Shown here: positions 31,237 through 40,986 of the stretch, in pieces | How the letters are laid out: every line of letters begins with the position of its first letter | How positions within the stretch are numbered: position 1 is the first letter of the stretch | Source of the DNA: Aerococcaceae bacterium DSM 111020 | Lineage (GTDB): Bacteria; Bacillota; Bacilli; Lactobacillales; Aerococcaceae | Length of the DNA stretch: 64,000 bases | Assembly (NCBI GenBank): GCA_015863185.1 | Contig: JACBXP010000008.1 | Coordinates: forward strand, 46,940 to 110,939 | Direction of reading: 5' to 3' | The notes under the pieces: model-generated | Told to the model about the DNA's origin: nothing | Databases searched by the model: none | The model's input: only the letters and a program-made list of their open reading frames with translations | Program-made: the position numbers and the translations under genes

Positions 31237-32649
31237 TTATCCCTCTTTCTCTTTTGTTGGTAAATGTATCGTAAAGATTGAACCTTTTCCAGGTTCACTT
31301 TTAACACTGATATTTCCTCCATGTGCTTCTACCAATGAATGGACAACTGCTAATCCAATTCCTGATTCTCCGTATTTGGTGTTTTTTCTAGAAATATCTG
31401 CTTTATAGAATCGTTCCCATATTTTCTCAATATCGTCTGGAGCAATTCCAATTCCATGGTCAATGATATCAATTTGAATCTGCTCTTCATGAGAATGTGC
31501 TTTAATTTTCACTTCACTTTGATATGAGAATTGGATTGCATTGTTAATAAGATTAATCAAAATTTGTCTTAAACGATCATAGTCAGCCCATATTTTGAAG
31601 TGAGGATCTACATCGACCGTTATCCAAATTCCTTTTTCTTTTGCTTTTACCATCATTTGTTCTTTGATTTCAGTTAGTAATTTTTGAGCATCAATTTCTC
31701 TTTTCGAAAGCGTATATTGATTTGTCCGAATACGTTCATAATCTAAATTTTCATTCACTAAACGAGTGAGGCGATCGGTTTCTTTTGCAATTAGTTCTAA
31801 ACTTCGCTGCTTATAGGATTCTGGTATCATATCATTTTGCAAACCTTCGATTAAACCTTTCATGGTAGTTAAAGGAGTGCGCATTTCATGTGCAGCATCC
31901 ATCATAAATTGGCGCCTTAAATCTTCATATTTTCTTATTTCCTCTTGTGAGCTCCGCAAGGAAGAGGACATGATTTCAAAGTCTCGTGCCAAGTCACCTA
32001 ATTCATCGCGACTCTTAAAGTCAATTGATATCTCATAATTCCCAGATGCTATTTCTCGTGTAGCTTGTTGTAATCTTTTAATTTTATGCGTTTGATAAAA
32101 CGCATAGAAGATCGCCATCACAATTCCAACAAAAATGGCTAGTCCAAAAGATGTATAAATATCTTTTCTTACCGCGGTTAAACGTGATTCTAAATCATCT
32201 AATGGGGCTCCTAAACTAATAAAACCATCCGGAAACTCTCCCACATCATGATGGGGTAAGTATACGGTCAAGTAGGGTTCTTCTATGTTATCAGCATTTA
32301 ATCGATTATCTATTCGAAACCCGATCATTTCATCTTGATTTAAACGGACTAAATCTTCTTGGGTTAATTCGGCATTAAATTTTTGATCATAAGTAGGATA
32401 AATAGTTCGACCATTTGGTAAATAGACTTGAATTACGATGTTCTCACTGGCTAGTAACTGAGATGTTCTAACTAAATCTTCTCGAGAAAAATTATTACTG
32501 ACAATATTTTGGCCATAATTAATTAATTGTTCTTGACGATTTTCTGTAATCTCTTGAGAAACAGATTTTTCAATCCGAATAGCTATAATCATCAAGGCAG
32601 TTATCAATACTAGCAACATCCCTAGAATCTGTTGCCAGACTATTTTCAT
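31237..32649 (-). CDS. Sensor histidine kinase
   Basis: Membrane kinase of 470 residues. Helix one spans about 7-25, an extracellular sensor region runs to about 165, helix two spans about 167-187, then a HAMP domain (to about 240) and the HisKA dimerisation helix with His254 (DAAHEMRTPL). The ATPase domain has the N box (INLINNAIQFS), G1 (IDIIDHGIGIAPDD), and G2 (GESGIGLAVVHSLVEAHGG). No PAS domain, so it is not WalK. It overlaps the response regulator gene by four bases (ATGA) and ends beside the oxidoreductase. The stimulus is unknown. Confidence 0.92.
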   Translation of the reverse strand: MKIVWQQILGMLLVLITALMIIAIRIEKSVSQEITENRQEQLINYGQNIVSNNFSREDLVRTSQLLASENIVIQVYLPNGRTIYPTYDQKFNAELTQEDLVRLNQDEMIGFRIDNRLNADNIEEPYLTVYLPHHDVGEFPDGFISLGAPLDDLESRLTAVRKDIYTSFGLAIFVGIVMAIFYAFYQTHKIKRLQQATREIASGNYEISIDFKSRDELGDLARDFEIMSSSLRSSQEEIRKYEDLRRQFMMDAAHEMRTPLTTMKGLIEGLQNDMIPESYKQRSLELIAKETDRLTRLVNENLDYERIRTNQYTLSKREIDAQKLLTEIKEQMMVKAKEKGIWITVDVDPHFKIWADYDRLRQILINLINNAIQFSYQSEVKIKAHSHEEQIQIDIIDHGIGIAPDDIEKIWERFYKADISRKNTKYGESGIGLAVVHSLVEAHGGNISVKSEPGKGSIFTIHLPTKEKEG

Positions 32650-33362
32650 TCATTGTCACCAAGCTCTTCATATTTGTATCCCACACCCCAGACAGTTTGA
32701 ATGAGTTGTGGACCAACTACTTCAATTTTTTGTCTTAATTTTTTGATATGTGCATCCACGGTTCTTTCATCCCCATAAAATGGGTCTTCCCATAAACTTG
32801 TTAATAGATCTTCCCGCGTAAAAACACGTTTTGGAGCTGATGCAAAAGTCATCAATAAATCAAATTCTTTGGGTGTTAAGTTCTCGATTAATGTGTCATT
32901 ATAATAGGCTTCGCGTGTTGAGGAATTTATTTTAACAACATTCGTTTGAATATCAAAAGCTTCCCCTTCTGTTGCTTCTCTTTCACTTGGAACAATTTGA
33001 GCCCGGCGATAAAGTGCCTTGATACGAGCCAATAATGTAATCGGACTAAAAGGTTTCGTTACATAATCATCCGCCCCCATTTCCAAACCGATGACTTGAT
33101 CACTTTCAGAATCTCGGGCTGTAAGCATAATTATTGGAATTTCTTTTGATATTTTACGCATTTCACGACATAATTGAATTCCATCCATGCTCGGTAAATT
33201 TAAATCTAAAATTGCTATATCCCACTGCTCAGGATTATCTTTAAAAGCTTGATAGCCTTCTGCTCCATCATAATAAAAACTCGCTTCATAGTTTTCATTT
33301 TCAAAAAACATACTCATCATTTCAGTTACAGATTCATTATCTTCTATCATTAAAATGTTCAT
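32646..33362 (-). CDS. OmpR/PhoB-family response regulator
   Basis: DNA-binding regulator of 238 residues from the ATG at 33362 (MNILMIEDNESVTEMM), preceded by AGAGGTGAG. The receiver has acidic residues at 7-8, the phosphorylated Asp53 (ILDLNLPSMDG) and the conserved lysine in VTKPFSP. The C-terminal winged helix includes LTPKEFDLLMTFASAP and ERTVDAHIKKLRQKIE, with VWGVGYKYE at the end. It is the first gene of the operon with its kinase, the oxidoreductase and the 55-residue protein. Targets are unknown. Confidence 0.93.
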   Translation of the reverse strand: MNILMIEDNESVTEMMSMFFENENYEASFYYDGAEGYQAFKDNPEQWDIAILDLNLPSMDGIQLCREMRKISKEIPIIMLTARDSESDQVIGLEMGADDYVTKPFSPITLLARIKALYRRAQIVPSEREATEGEAFDIQTNVVKINSSTREAYYNDTLIENLTPKEFDLLMTFASAPKRVFTREDLLTSLWEDPFYGDERTVDAHIKKLRQKIEVVGPQLIQTVWGVGYKYEELGDNE

Positions 33363-33457
33363 CAAACTCACCTCTTTCATTTATTATACTATATTTGATT
33401 TAATTAATTGGTTCAAGTTTAACATTTGAAACTCTGTTAATCTCTTCTCATAATAAA

Positions 33458-33490
33458 AAACTGAGTATCTGTAAAATAGATACTCAGTTT
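33458..33490 (-). terminator. Intrinsic terminator after ssb
   Basis: AAACTGAGTATCT pairs perfectly with AGATACTCAGTTT, followed on the minus strand by TTTTATTA. Confidence 0.9.
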
Positions 33491-33501
33491 AGTATAAACC
33501 A

Positions 33502-33915
33502 TTAATTTTCTGCCAAAGTCATATTAAGACTCTCCATAACTTGTTCACTGTCAATTTCAGTCGACTCTTCTTCTGCCACATTATCACTATTTGCTGGTCT
33601 ACCACCACTTAATAATGTAATGTTTTCCAACACACATTCCACAACATAATGCTTTACACCCGCTTTATCATCGTAATCACGACTTTGCATGCGACCATTT
33701 ACAGCGATTTGTTGGCCTTTCTCACAATATTTTTCCATAAGATCAGCTAAACCACCCCAAGCACTAATTGGAATAAAATCTGTCATGAATTCACCATGTT
33801 GATTGCGACGCAATCGTTGAACCGCTAATTGATTATTTACTACTCGTATATTAGTATCCAAATGTTTTACGACAACCGGACGCGTCAATCGTCCTACAAA
33901 TAACGCTTGATTCAT
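33502..33915 (-). CDS. ssb: Single-stranded DNA-binding protein, short form
   Basis: OB-fold protein of 137 residues that coats single-stranded DNA. Recognised by MNQALFVGRLTRPVV, FIPISAWGGLADLMEKYCEKGQQIAVNGRM and YVVECVLENITLL. The C-terminal end is NMTLAEN. The acidic DDDLPF-type tip that recruits repair proteins in the main SSB is missing, so this may be a second, SsbB-like paralogue (competence-linked in Bacillus and streptococci). It is preceded by AAGGAGGGTC and has its own terminator. A partial match to the ComX-type box TACGAATA (TACGATAA at 33982-33975) is too weak to rely on. Confidence 0.9.
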   Translation of the reverse strand: MNQALFVGRLTRPVVVKHLDTNIRVVNNQLAVQRLRRNQHGEFMTDFIPISAWGGLADLMEKYCEKGQQIAVNGRMQSRDYDDKAGVKHYVVECVLENITLLSGGRPANSDNVAEEESTEIDSEQVMESLNMTLAEN

Positions 33916-34039
33916 AAGACCCTCCTTAAAGTTTAATTGTTCTCTAAAAGAACTCTCTTCACATTACATACGTTTTATCGTACTCATTATAAATAACTTT
34001 TTTTGTGGTCTTTAGAGAATTATATCGGAGAATGCTATT

Positions 34040-34960
34040 TTATAAATCTTCTGCTATTTGAACGATTTTTCTCAAACGATGATTCACACCTGATTTAGAA
34101 ATCGGTCCACCTGGGACTTGCTCACCTAGTTCTTTAAGCGTCATGTCTGGATTTTGCAAACGAAACTCAGCCATAATTCTTAGTTTTTCTGGCAAATATT
34201 CCAACCCTTTTTCCAAATCAATGGTACGAATTGCTTCTAATTGCTTTTGTGATGCATCAATTGTTTTATTCATATTTGCGTTCTCCATATTTACTAAGCG
34301 ATTCACTGAATTACGCATATCACGAACAATACGAACATCTTCAAACTCGAGCATCGAACTGGTTGCCCCAATTAATTGAAGGAAATCAGAAATTTTCTCA
34401 GCTTCTTTTAAATAAGTGATATAACCGTTTCTTCGTACTATCGTTTTTGCATTTAGATCAAAGCGGTTAATCAATTGGCATAGTTGGTCATTATGATCTT
34501 CATAAGTTGAATAAATCTCAAGATGATAATTATTTGATTCAGGATTATTAACCGATCCACTGGCTAAAAATGCACCACGCAAATAAGAACGTTGCTTCTG
34601 CTCATCATTTAAAATATCTTCGGTTATTGTTCGTTGCATCACTCCATCTTCGAGTATATGGAGATCCGTTAATAATTCATAGACATGATGGCGACAACGC
34701 ACAATATAAACATTATTCTTTTTTAATTTCATTTTCCGTCGAACAATCAATTCTCCTTCTACGCCGAAATGATCCTTCAATAAAGAATAAATTCGTCGTG
34801 CAATCGCAGCATTCTCACTTTGTACATTTAAGGTTAGTTGTTGTTGATATAATGAAACAGCCCCATTAATTCGGACTAAAGCTGCTAATTCAGCCTTAGC
34901 ATGTTCACGATGTACCTCGAGCAAGGTACACTCTTTTTTTACTTGTGCTGCAAAAGTCAT
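34040..34960 (-). CDS. whiA: DNA-binding protein WhiA
   Basis: Protein of 306 residues with an N-terminal LAGLIDADG-like fold (about 1-200, including [14 protein letters not shown] and [17 protein letters not shown]) and a C-terminal helix-turn-helix (about 220-300, [24 protein letters not shown]). WhiA is widely conserved in Gram-positives. It controls sporulation in Streptomyces and affects cell division and nucleoid organisation in Bacillus. It follows yvcK as in most Firmicutes, with a small terminator-like hairpin between them. Confidence 0.95.
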   Translation of the reverse strand: MTFAAQVKKECTLLEVHREHAKAELAALVRINGAVSLYQQQLTLNVQSENAAIARRIYSLLKDHFGVEGELIVRRKMKLKKNNVYIVRCRHHVYELLTDLHILEDGVMQRTITEDILNDEQKQRSYLRGAFLASGSVNNPESNNYHLEIYSTYEDHNDQLCQLINRFDLNAKTIVRRNGYITYLKEAEKISDFLQLIGATSSMLEFEDVRIVRDMRNSVNRLVNMENANMNKTIDASQKQLEAIRTIDLEKGLEYLPEKLRIMAEFRLQNPDMTLKELGEQVPGGPISKSGVNHRLRKIVQIAEDL

Positions 34961-34984
34961 CCTTTCACTCCTTTTTCTTCAATA

Positions 34985-35007
34985 AAAATATGGGATTTAA
35001 AATCCCA
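34985..35007 (-). terminator. Short hairpin between yvcK and whiA
   Basis: TGGGATT pairs with AATCCCA (34991-35007), followed on the minus strand by TATTTTTATT. The seven-base stem suggests an attenuator inside the operon. Confidence 0.55.
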
Positions 35008-35014
35008 CATTCAT

Positions 35015-36043
35015 TTAATATCGATACTCGTTTTGAACATACTGTTCTTCTTGATGAATTTTTCGGTTTCTCAAGATATGGCCCAACTCATCAACTACTT
35101 TTTCCGTATCATGATAAGCCCCTCCATCACGCATACTTAAAAAATTATTTGAGATAATTCTTAAGCCTTGTTTTTGTAAACCTTGAAAGTCATGCTTGAC
35201 TTGTAATAAATATTCCTCATTAGGTTGTGTGCGGATATATTCATTTGGTACGGGAGCAATGTTTACCAGTACCGTATCAATAAACGGGGCTCCCAAATGC
35301 TCATGTAATGCTTCCACATGATCTGCATCTGTAAAGTTTTCTGTCTCACCTAACTGCGTCATAATATTGCAAATATACACAACCTCTGCGGAAGTTTGAT
35401 TCATAGCATCACCGATTTCTTTAATCATGAGATTTGGTAAAATACTCGTATATAAACTCCCTGGCCCAATGACTACTAAGTCCGCATCCATAATAGCATC
35501 TACCACTCTTGGCGAGGCCTCAATAGCTGGATCTCCTGACATTGTCGTCACTGCAACTTCTTTAATTTTTTTCCGGTGTTTAGCAATTTGAGATTCCCCG
35601 ACTGCAATGGTGCCATCTTCAAAGATTGCATTCAGAATTAGCGCTTCCTCTGCCGCAGGCAAAACAGCTCCATTTAATTTCATCCATTTTGACAAAATAT
35701 CAATCGAACCAATCATCGATCCATTCATTTCTCTTAGTGCAGCGATTAATAAATTCCCAATCGCATGCCCTGCTAAGAAATCATCTTCCGTATCAAAACG
35801 ATATTGAAATAAGTCTAGCATGGGTTGTTCGACTTCTGATAATGCTGCCATACAGTTGCGGATATCGCCCGGCGGCACCACATTCACATAATCACGTAAT
35901 GCCCCACTACTCCCTCCGTCATCTGCGACCGTTACGACCGCTGTGACATTGACGTCTAAAGCTTTTAACCCTCTTAGAATAACAGGTAAGCCGGTTCCGC
36001 CTCCAATGACAGTAACATTATATTTACCATTCATTTCCACCAT
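35015..36043 (-). CDS. yvcK: Gluconeogenesis factor / GlmR (YvcK)
   Basis: UDP-sugar-binding regulator of 342 residues, CofD/YvcK family, which adjusts glucosamine-6-phosphate supply to peptidoglycan synthesis in Bacillus and Listeria. Visible motifs: VIGGGTGLPVILRGLK at the N-terminus, VTVADDGGSSGALRDY, PPGDIRNCMAALS and IGPGSLYTSILPNL. The start at 36043 has GAGG seven bases upstream and lies two bases after the rapZ stop; a GTG at 36046 is an unlikely alternative. The trio rapZ-yvcK-whiA is the conserved cluster. Confidence 0.94.
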   Translation of the reverse strand: MVEMNGKYNVTVIGGGTGLPVILRGLKALDVNVTAVVTVADDGGSSGALRDYVNVVPPGDIRNCMAALSEVEQPMLDLFQYRFDTEDDFLAGHAIGNLLIAALREMNGSMIGSIDILSKWMKLNGAVLPAAEEALILNAIFEDGTIAVGESQIAKHRKKIKEVAVTTMSGDPAIEASPRVVDAIMDADLVVIGPGSLYTSILPNLMIKEIGDAMNQTSAEVVYICNIMTQLGETENFTDADHVEALHEHLGAPFIDTVLVNIAPVPNEYIRTQPNEEYLLQVKHDFQGLQKQGLRIISNNFLSMRDGGAYHDTEKVVDELGHILRNRKIHQEEQYVQNEYRY

Positions 36044-36045
36044 CA

Positions 36046-36927
36046 CTACGCCTCTTGCTTATTAGCAAATCGCATATCTCGATGCGACACATTGACAACA
36101 TAATCATCATTACGAAGTTGATTAGCGACTCTTTCCGTCAAAGCAACAGATCGATGCTGTCCACCAGTACACCCAATGGCAATAATCACACTATTTTTAC
36201 CTTCTTTTTTATATCCCGGCAAACAAAAAGTTAGTAAGTCAATAAATTTATTATAAAACATTTGCGTTTCTGGTTGCTTCATAACATAATCATATACTGC
36301 TTCATCTTTACCAGTTAATGGTTTAAGTTCATCAATATAAAATGGATTCGGCAAAAAACGAACATCAATTAATACGTCAGCATCAATAGGATTGCCATGT
36401 TTGAATCCAAATGACATCACTTCCACATGGAATGGAATATAATCATCACTTGAGAAGTTATTAATAATAATTTTCCGCAATTCACGTGGATTGATATCTG
36501 ATGTATCAATCACCAATTGGGCACGTGTTCGTATTTCAGCCAGCATTTCTCTTTCTTGATTTATTCCATCAATCGCACGACCATCCATTGCGAGCGGATG
36601 ATTACGTCTAGATTCTTTATATCTAGAGATTAATGCTTCATCACTCGCTTCTAGGAATAAAATTTTGGTTGTAATATATTGTGTATTTGCCATTTTAGCA
36701 ATCTCATGGTCAATCTCTTGAAAAAATTCTCGAGTTCTTAGATCAATCACTAAGGCAATTTTAGTAATTTTGCCCGTTTCTTTCATCAATTCCCAAAACG
36801 TCGGTAATAATGTCGGTGGCATATTATCTATACAATAATAGCCTAAATCTTCAAAGCTTTGCACAGCGACTGTTTTCCCAGCACCACTCATTCCTGTGAT
36901 AATCACAAGTTCTAATGTATCCGACAT
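36046..36927 (-). CDS. rapZ: RNase adapter protein RapZ (YvcJ)
   Basis: P-loop protein of 293 residues. The Walker A region is GMSGAGKTVAVQSFEDLGY, followed by CIDNMPPTLLP, and the C-terminal IAIGCTGGQHRSVALTE holds the conserved cysteine/histidine patch. In enterobacteria RapZ targets the GlmZ RNA to RNase E in response to glucosamine-6-phosphate. In Firmicutes (YvcJ) it is a nucleotide-hydrolysing protein linked to competence, with no GlmZ known. Coupled to yvcK. Confidence 0.94.
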   Translation of the reverse strand: MSDTLELVIITGMSGAGKTVAVQSFEDLGYYCIDNMPPTLLPTFWELMKETGKITKIALVIDLRTREFFQEIDHEIAKMANTQYITTKILFLEASDEALISRYKESRRNHPLAMDGRAIDGINQEREMLAEIRTRAQLVIDTSDINPRELRKIIINNFSSDDYIPFHVEVMSFGFKHGNPIDADVLIDVRFLPNPFYIDELKPLTGKDEAVYDYVMKQPETQMFYNKFIDLLTFCLPGYKKEGKNSVIIAIGCTGGQHRSVALTERVANQLRNDDYVVNVSHRDMRFANKQEA

Positions 36928-37023
36928 ATCATCCCTCTTTTCTTTGTTCTCTATTTGTTCATTATATCATAATCGTCACGGTTAAGATATTCTATGAATA
37001 ATTTCTTGCAGAGCTAAAGTATT

Positions 37024-37067
37024 AAAACAGTTCTCAATGCTATGTACCAGCACTGAGAACTGTTTTT
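37024..37067 (-). terminator. Intrinsic terminator after the phosphoglucomutase gene
   Basis: AAAACAGTTCTCA pairs with TGAGAACTGTTTT around an 18-base loop; on the minus strand the 3' arm itself ends in TTTT. Confidence 0.82.
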
Positions 37068-37092
37068 TAAAAGCTATTATTTTCTTTGTCGT

Positions 37093-38811
37093 TTAATTTG
37101 TTAGCGCTCGAATAGCTGCTTCTAATTTCTCTGCTTTTTCATCTACTTCAGATTGAGAATCGCCTTCAACACCTAGATATAACTTAATTTTTGGCTCAGT
37201 ACCGGATGGTCGGAACGCTACCCAACTTTTATCCTCTAATTGGTATTTTAAGGCGTCTGATTTTGGATAATCTAGTACAGCCTCAACGCCATTTTCATCT
37301 TTCTGGACGCTATTTAAATAATCTGCAGCATGGACAACTTTCAGATCTGCTAACGTCTCAATACCCTCTTCACGAATAGACTTCATAATCTCTGCCATGC
37401 GTTCTTTTCCTGAAAGACCTGGGAAATCAATTGATATGGTTTTTTCTTTGAAATAACCATATTTTTCATACATATCAATCAGTGCATCACCTAAAGTACG
37501 TCCAGCTTTTTTATTAAATGCTGCTAATTCCGCAAGTATAACCAATGCTTGAATAGCATCTTTATCACGGACAAATGGTTCTTTTAAATAGCCATAACTT
37601 TCTTCAAATCCCATTAAGAATGTTTTTTCTTTAGTCTCTTCATATTCTTTAATCTTTTCAGCAATAAATTTAAAGCCAGTCAGAACTTCAACCATTTCTA
37701 GGCCATTGGCTTCCAAAATCGCATCTGCCAGATTAGTGGATACAATGGATTTAACAGCAACACTATTTTCTGGTAAGTCATTTTGTGCTTTACGTGCATT
37801 CACAATATAATCAAGCATAATCGCTGCAATCTGATTTCCTGTAAGCAATTGATAATTACCATCAGATTGACGAATCATTGCTCCGAGTCGATCGGCATCT
37901 GGATCTGTTGCTAATAGAATATCCGCTTCTTCTTCATGTCCCAATTTTTCCGCTAATTCGAATGCTTCAGGAGATTCTGGATTTGGTGAAGCAACCGTCG
38001 GGAAATCTCCATCGGCTTCTCCTTGTTCTTTAACAACCGTCACATTGGTAAATCCTGCTTGTTCTAAAGCTTTCATACCGATATAATAACCCGTTCCATG
38101 TAATGGAGAAAAGACGATTTTGACATCGTCATTCATTTCTTTAATTAAGTCATAATCAATATTAACCGACTTCATCGCTTCTAAATAAGCAGCATCAACA
38201 TTATCGCCAACAATCTCTATTAAACCTTCTTGAATTAATGCTTCTTTGTCACCTACAGCGACATTCAAGGGATCCTCTACTTGGCGAACATAAGTTGTCA
38301 ATTGGTCAGCGTCTTCTGGTGGCATTTGACCACCGTCTTCGCCATATACTTTATAGCCATTGTAAGCAGCTGGATTATGACTGGCAGTAATCATAATTCC
38401 TGCATACGCGTTCAAATGACGAACAGCAAATGAAAGAACGGGAGTCGGTCTTAGACTTTCATAAACATAACTCTTAATGCCGTGATTACCCAAAACACGT
38501 GCTGATTCCATCGCAAATTCTGGAGACATATGCCGACTATCATATGCAATAGCTACGCCACGTTGCATAGCTTCTTGACCAGCATCTAATATTAGCTTCG
38601 CTAAGCCCTCAGTTGCTTGTCGTACCGTATAAATATTCATACGATTGGTCCCAGGTCCCAGTATGCCGCGCATACCTGCTGTCCCAAAACTTAAGTTTGC
38701 ACCAAAAGATTCTTCTCGTTCTTCTTCCGACATCTCTTGCAATTGAGCTTTTAAGTCTTCATCTAAATGTTCAGCTTCCATCCAATGTTTATATGTTTCT
38801 TGCCAACTCAT
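37093..38811 (-). CDS. pgcA: Phosphoglucomutase (phospho-sugar mutase)
   Basis: Interconverts glucose-1-phosphate and glucose-6-phosphate, feeding UDP-glucose for wall polymers and glycolipids. The 572 residues fit the alpha-phosphoglucomutase group. Motifs are the phosphoserine loop TASHNPAAYNGYK, the metal loop DPDADRLG, the sugar-binding GFEESYGYL and the phosphate-binding RPSGTEPKIKLY. A phosphomannomutase activity cannot be excluded. It is monocistronic, with its own terminator. Confidence 0.94.
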   Translation of the reverse strand: MSWQETYKHWMEAEHLDEDLKAQLQEMSEEEREESFGANLSFGTAGMRGILGPGTNRMNIYTVRQATEGLAKLILDAGQEAMQRGVAIAYDSRHMSPEFAMESARVLGNHGIKSYVYESLRPTPVLSFAVRHLNAYAGIMITASHNPAAYNGYKVYGEDGGQMPPEDADQLTTYVRQVEDPLNVAVGDKEALIQEGLIEIVGDNVDAAYLEAMKSVNIDYDLIKEMNDDVKIVFSPLHGTGYYIGMKALEQAGFTNVTVVKEQGEADGDFPTVASPNPESPEAFELAEKLGHEEEADILLATDPDADRLGAMIRQSDGNYQLLTGNQIAAIMLDYIVNARKAQNDLPENSVAVKSIVSTNLADAILEANGLEMVEVLTGFKFIAEKIKEYEETKEKTFLMGFEESYGYLKEPFVRDKDAIQALVILAELAAFNKKAGRTLGDALIDMYEKYGYFKEKTISIDFPGLSGKERMAEIMKSIREEGIETLADLKVVHAADYLNSVQKDENGVEAVLDYPKSDALKYQLEDKSWVAFRPSGTEPKIKLYLGVEGDSQSEVDEKAEKLEAAIRALTN

Positions 38812-38933
38812 GGTGTTAGCCCTCCTTGTTTTTTAATACGCTTTCATTATACCATGAACCGCATAAAATAGTGCCTCATATTCTCAGATTTATGCCATTC
38901 TTTTTATATTATTAAAATAATATCCTTAAATAT

Positions 38934-38963
38934 AAAAGCCATATGCTTATTATTGCATATGGC
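38934..38963 (-). terminator. Intrinsic terminator after trxB
   Basis: GCCATATGC (38938-38946) pairs with GCATATGGC (38955-38963), followed on the minus strand by TTTTATA. Confidence 0.87.
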
Positions 38964-38978
38964 CTTGCTTTAAAACTA

Positions 38979-39926
38979 TTATTTTTCTAATTGGGGTTCT
39001 AATGACTGTATATAGTCATAGGCACGTTGACCAGCTATACTCCCATCTCCAACAGCCGTTGCTACCTGACGCAAGTGTTTCTCGCGCACATCTCCAATAG
39101 CGAACACTCCCGGAATCGATGTTTCCATAATATCGTTTGTTACAATCCATCCTTCTGGTGTAGTAATCCCTAATTCAGAGACAATTTGCGAATTCGGCAC
39201 AATTCCTATATAAACAAACACCCCATTGGTTTTTAAGTCCGTCACTTCATTTGTTTTTACATTTTTTAAGGTCACAGATTCAACCATCATATCGCCATTA
39301 ATAGATTCCACCACCGTATCCCAAATAAATTCAACTTTAGGATTTGCAAAAGCACGTTCCTGTAATATTTCTTGAGCTCGTAAACGATCGCGACGATGAA
39401 TAATGGTGACTTTTTCAGCAAATTGTGTCAAATAGGTTCCTTCTTCGACAGCAGAGTCACCACCTCCAATAACAACTAACTCACGATTTTTAAAGAAAAA
39501 ACCATCACAGACTGCACAATATGACACACCTTGACCTGATAATTGATTTTCACCTGGAATATCCAAACGACGATTATGAGCGCCGGTTGCAATAATCACG
39601 ACAGGAGATTGATATACTTTGTCTCCGACCAAAACCTGTTTCATTTGATCTTGAATAGTAATTTTCTCTACATCTCCATAAACATGTTGGGCTCCGAAGG
39701 ACATTGCAGAAGAATAGAATTTATCCGCCAATTCTGCTCCAGAAATTTGGGTGAAGCCAGGATAATTTTCAATCTCCGAGGTGTTTAATAATTCTCCACC
39801 AGGAGCACCTCTTTCAATCACAATGGTTTTTAAGTTCGCCCGAGATGCATAGAGAGCTGCAGTCAGTCCCCCTGGTCCTGCACCAATAATGATAACATCT
39901 GCTTGAATTAATGATTGTTCATTCAA
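38979..39926 (-). CDS. trxB: Thioredoxin-disulfide reductase
   Basis: NADPH-dependent flavoenzyme that reduces thioredoxin. The 315 residues show the FAD motif IIGAGPGGLTAALYA, the redox-active pair YCAVCDG, the NADPH motif VIGGGDSAVEEG and the second FAD motif GVFAIGDVR. The start is a TTG at 39926, supported by GGAGG seven bases upstream; the nearby ATG is in another frame. It follows gpsA by two bases, the last gene of the hprK-lgt-gpsA-trxB operon that many Lactobacillales share. Confidence 0.96.
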   Translation of the reverse strand: MNEQSLIQADVIIIGAGPGGLTAALYASRANLKTIVIERGAPGGELLNTSEIENYPGFTQISGAELADKFYSSAMSFGAQHVYGDVEKITIQDQMKQVLVGDKVYQSPVVIIATGAHNRRLDIPGENQLSGQGVSYCAVCDGFFFKNRELVVIGGGDSAVEEGTYLTQFAEKVTIIHRRDRLRAQEILQERAFANPKVEFIWDTVVESINGDMMVESVTLKNVKTNEVTDLKTNGVFVYIGIVPNSQIVSELGITTPEGWIVTNDIMETSIPGVFAIGDVREKHLRQVATAVGDGSIAGQRAYDYIQSLEPQLEK

Positions 39927-39928
39927 TA

Positions 39929-40981
39929 CTATTCCTCCGTATTCGCATTTAAATTTAATAGATGGTCAATGGTACTTGGTTCGGATTTGCCTTGTCTTGT
40001 CATAAGCGCTTGAATCCCTTCATCAAGCTGGGCATCTTGATAGATTAAATGATATAAACTCTCAGTAATTGGCATCTCTATATTATGTGATTTCGCTATT
40101 TGATAAGCTGCCTTGCAAGTCAATATTCCTTCCACAACCATTCCAATTTCTTGTTCAATATATTCTTTATCGTATTTTTGTGCAAATAATTTGCCCGCAC
40201 GATAGTTTCTCGAATGAACACTGTTACATGTCACTATCAAGTCTCCCATCCCACTTAATCCACTAAATGTCATAGGATCTGCACCTAACTCAACACCTAA
40301 ACGCATGATTTCTGCTAAACCACGTGTAATCAGTGCTGCTTTTACATTGTCCCCGAAACCTAAGCCATCTAATATACCGGCTCCAAGTGCGATAATATTT
40401 TTTAGAGCCCCACCTAATTCGACACCTAAGACGTCTTGATTAGTATATACACGAAAATAAGAATTCATGAAGACCTCTTGAACCAATTTTGCTGTTTCTA
40501 AGTCTTTGCTAGCGGCAGTGATGGTCGTAATTTCTCGTCGAATCACTTCTTCGGCATGGCTAGGTCCTGACAACACGACAATGTCTCGATAAATTAAACC
40601 CGTTAATTCTTCCTCGATCATTTCACTTACACGTAAATGTGTCTCTGGTTCAATTCCTTTTGTTGCATGAACGATAACAGGATTGCTCGACAGCTGATCA
40701 AATACGGCATTCAATCTTTGCATGACGGAACGAATGCCTTTAGTAGGTATGACAATGAGCACTAACTCACTTTTTTCTACCGCTAAATTTAAATCGGAAG
40801 TAGCAAATACCTCTTGAGGCATAAAAACCCCGGGCAAATATTGTGAATTAGTATGCTGATTATTCCATTCTTCTGCTTGTTTAGAATCGCGGCTCCAAAT
40901 GCTCACGTCATGTTGATTATCGGCTAATACTTGCGCTAAAGCACTTCCCCAAGATCCCATTCCTAAAACAGTAATTTTCAT
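39929..40981 (-). CDS. gpsA: Glycerol-3-phosphate dehydrogenase [NAD(P)+]
   Basis: Makes sn-glycerol-3-phosphate from dihydroxyacetone phosphate for phospholipids and teichoic acids. From the ATG at 40981 (MKITVLGMGSWGSALAQ), with GAGGAGTG upstream, the protein has 350 residues. The NAD-binding GMGSWG, the catalytic lysine region GGALKNIIALGAGI and SGMGDLIVTC are visible. It starts six bases after the lgt stop. Confidence 0.96.
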   Translation of the reverse strand: MKITVLGMGSWGSALAQVLADNQHDVSIWSRDSKQAEEWNNQHTNSQYLPGVFMPQEVFATSDLNLAVEKSELVLIVIPTKGIRSVMQRLNAVFDQLSSNPVIVHATKGIEPETHLRVSEMIEEELTGLIYRDIVVLSGPSHAEEVIRREITTITAASKDLETAKLVQEVFMNSYFRVYTNQDVLGVELGGALKNIIALGAGILDGLGFGDNVKAALITRGLAEIMRLGVELGADPMTFSGLSGMGDLIVTCNSVHSRNYRAGKLFAQKYDKEYIEQEIGMVVEGILTCKAAYQIAKSHNIEMPITESLYHLIYQDAQLDEGIQALMTRQGKSEPSTIDHLLNLNANTEE

Positions 40982-40986
40982 ATTAA

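Noticed and set aside
31237..33362. WalRK identity for the two-component system
   Set aside because: The kinase lacks a PAS domain and the usual yycH, yycI and yycJ genes do not follow.
33975..33982. ComX-type box before ssb
   Set aside because: TACGATAA matches only six of eight positions of TACGAATA, too weak to claim competence control.
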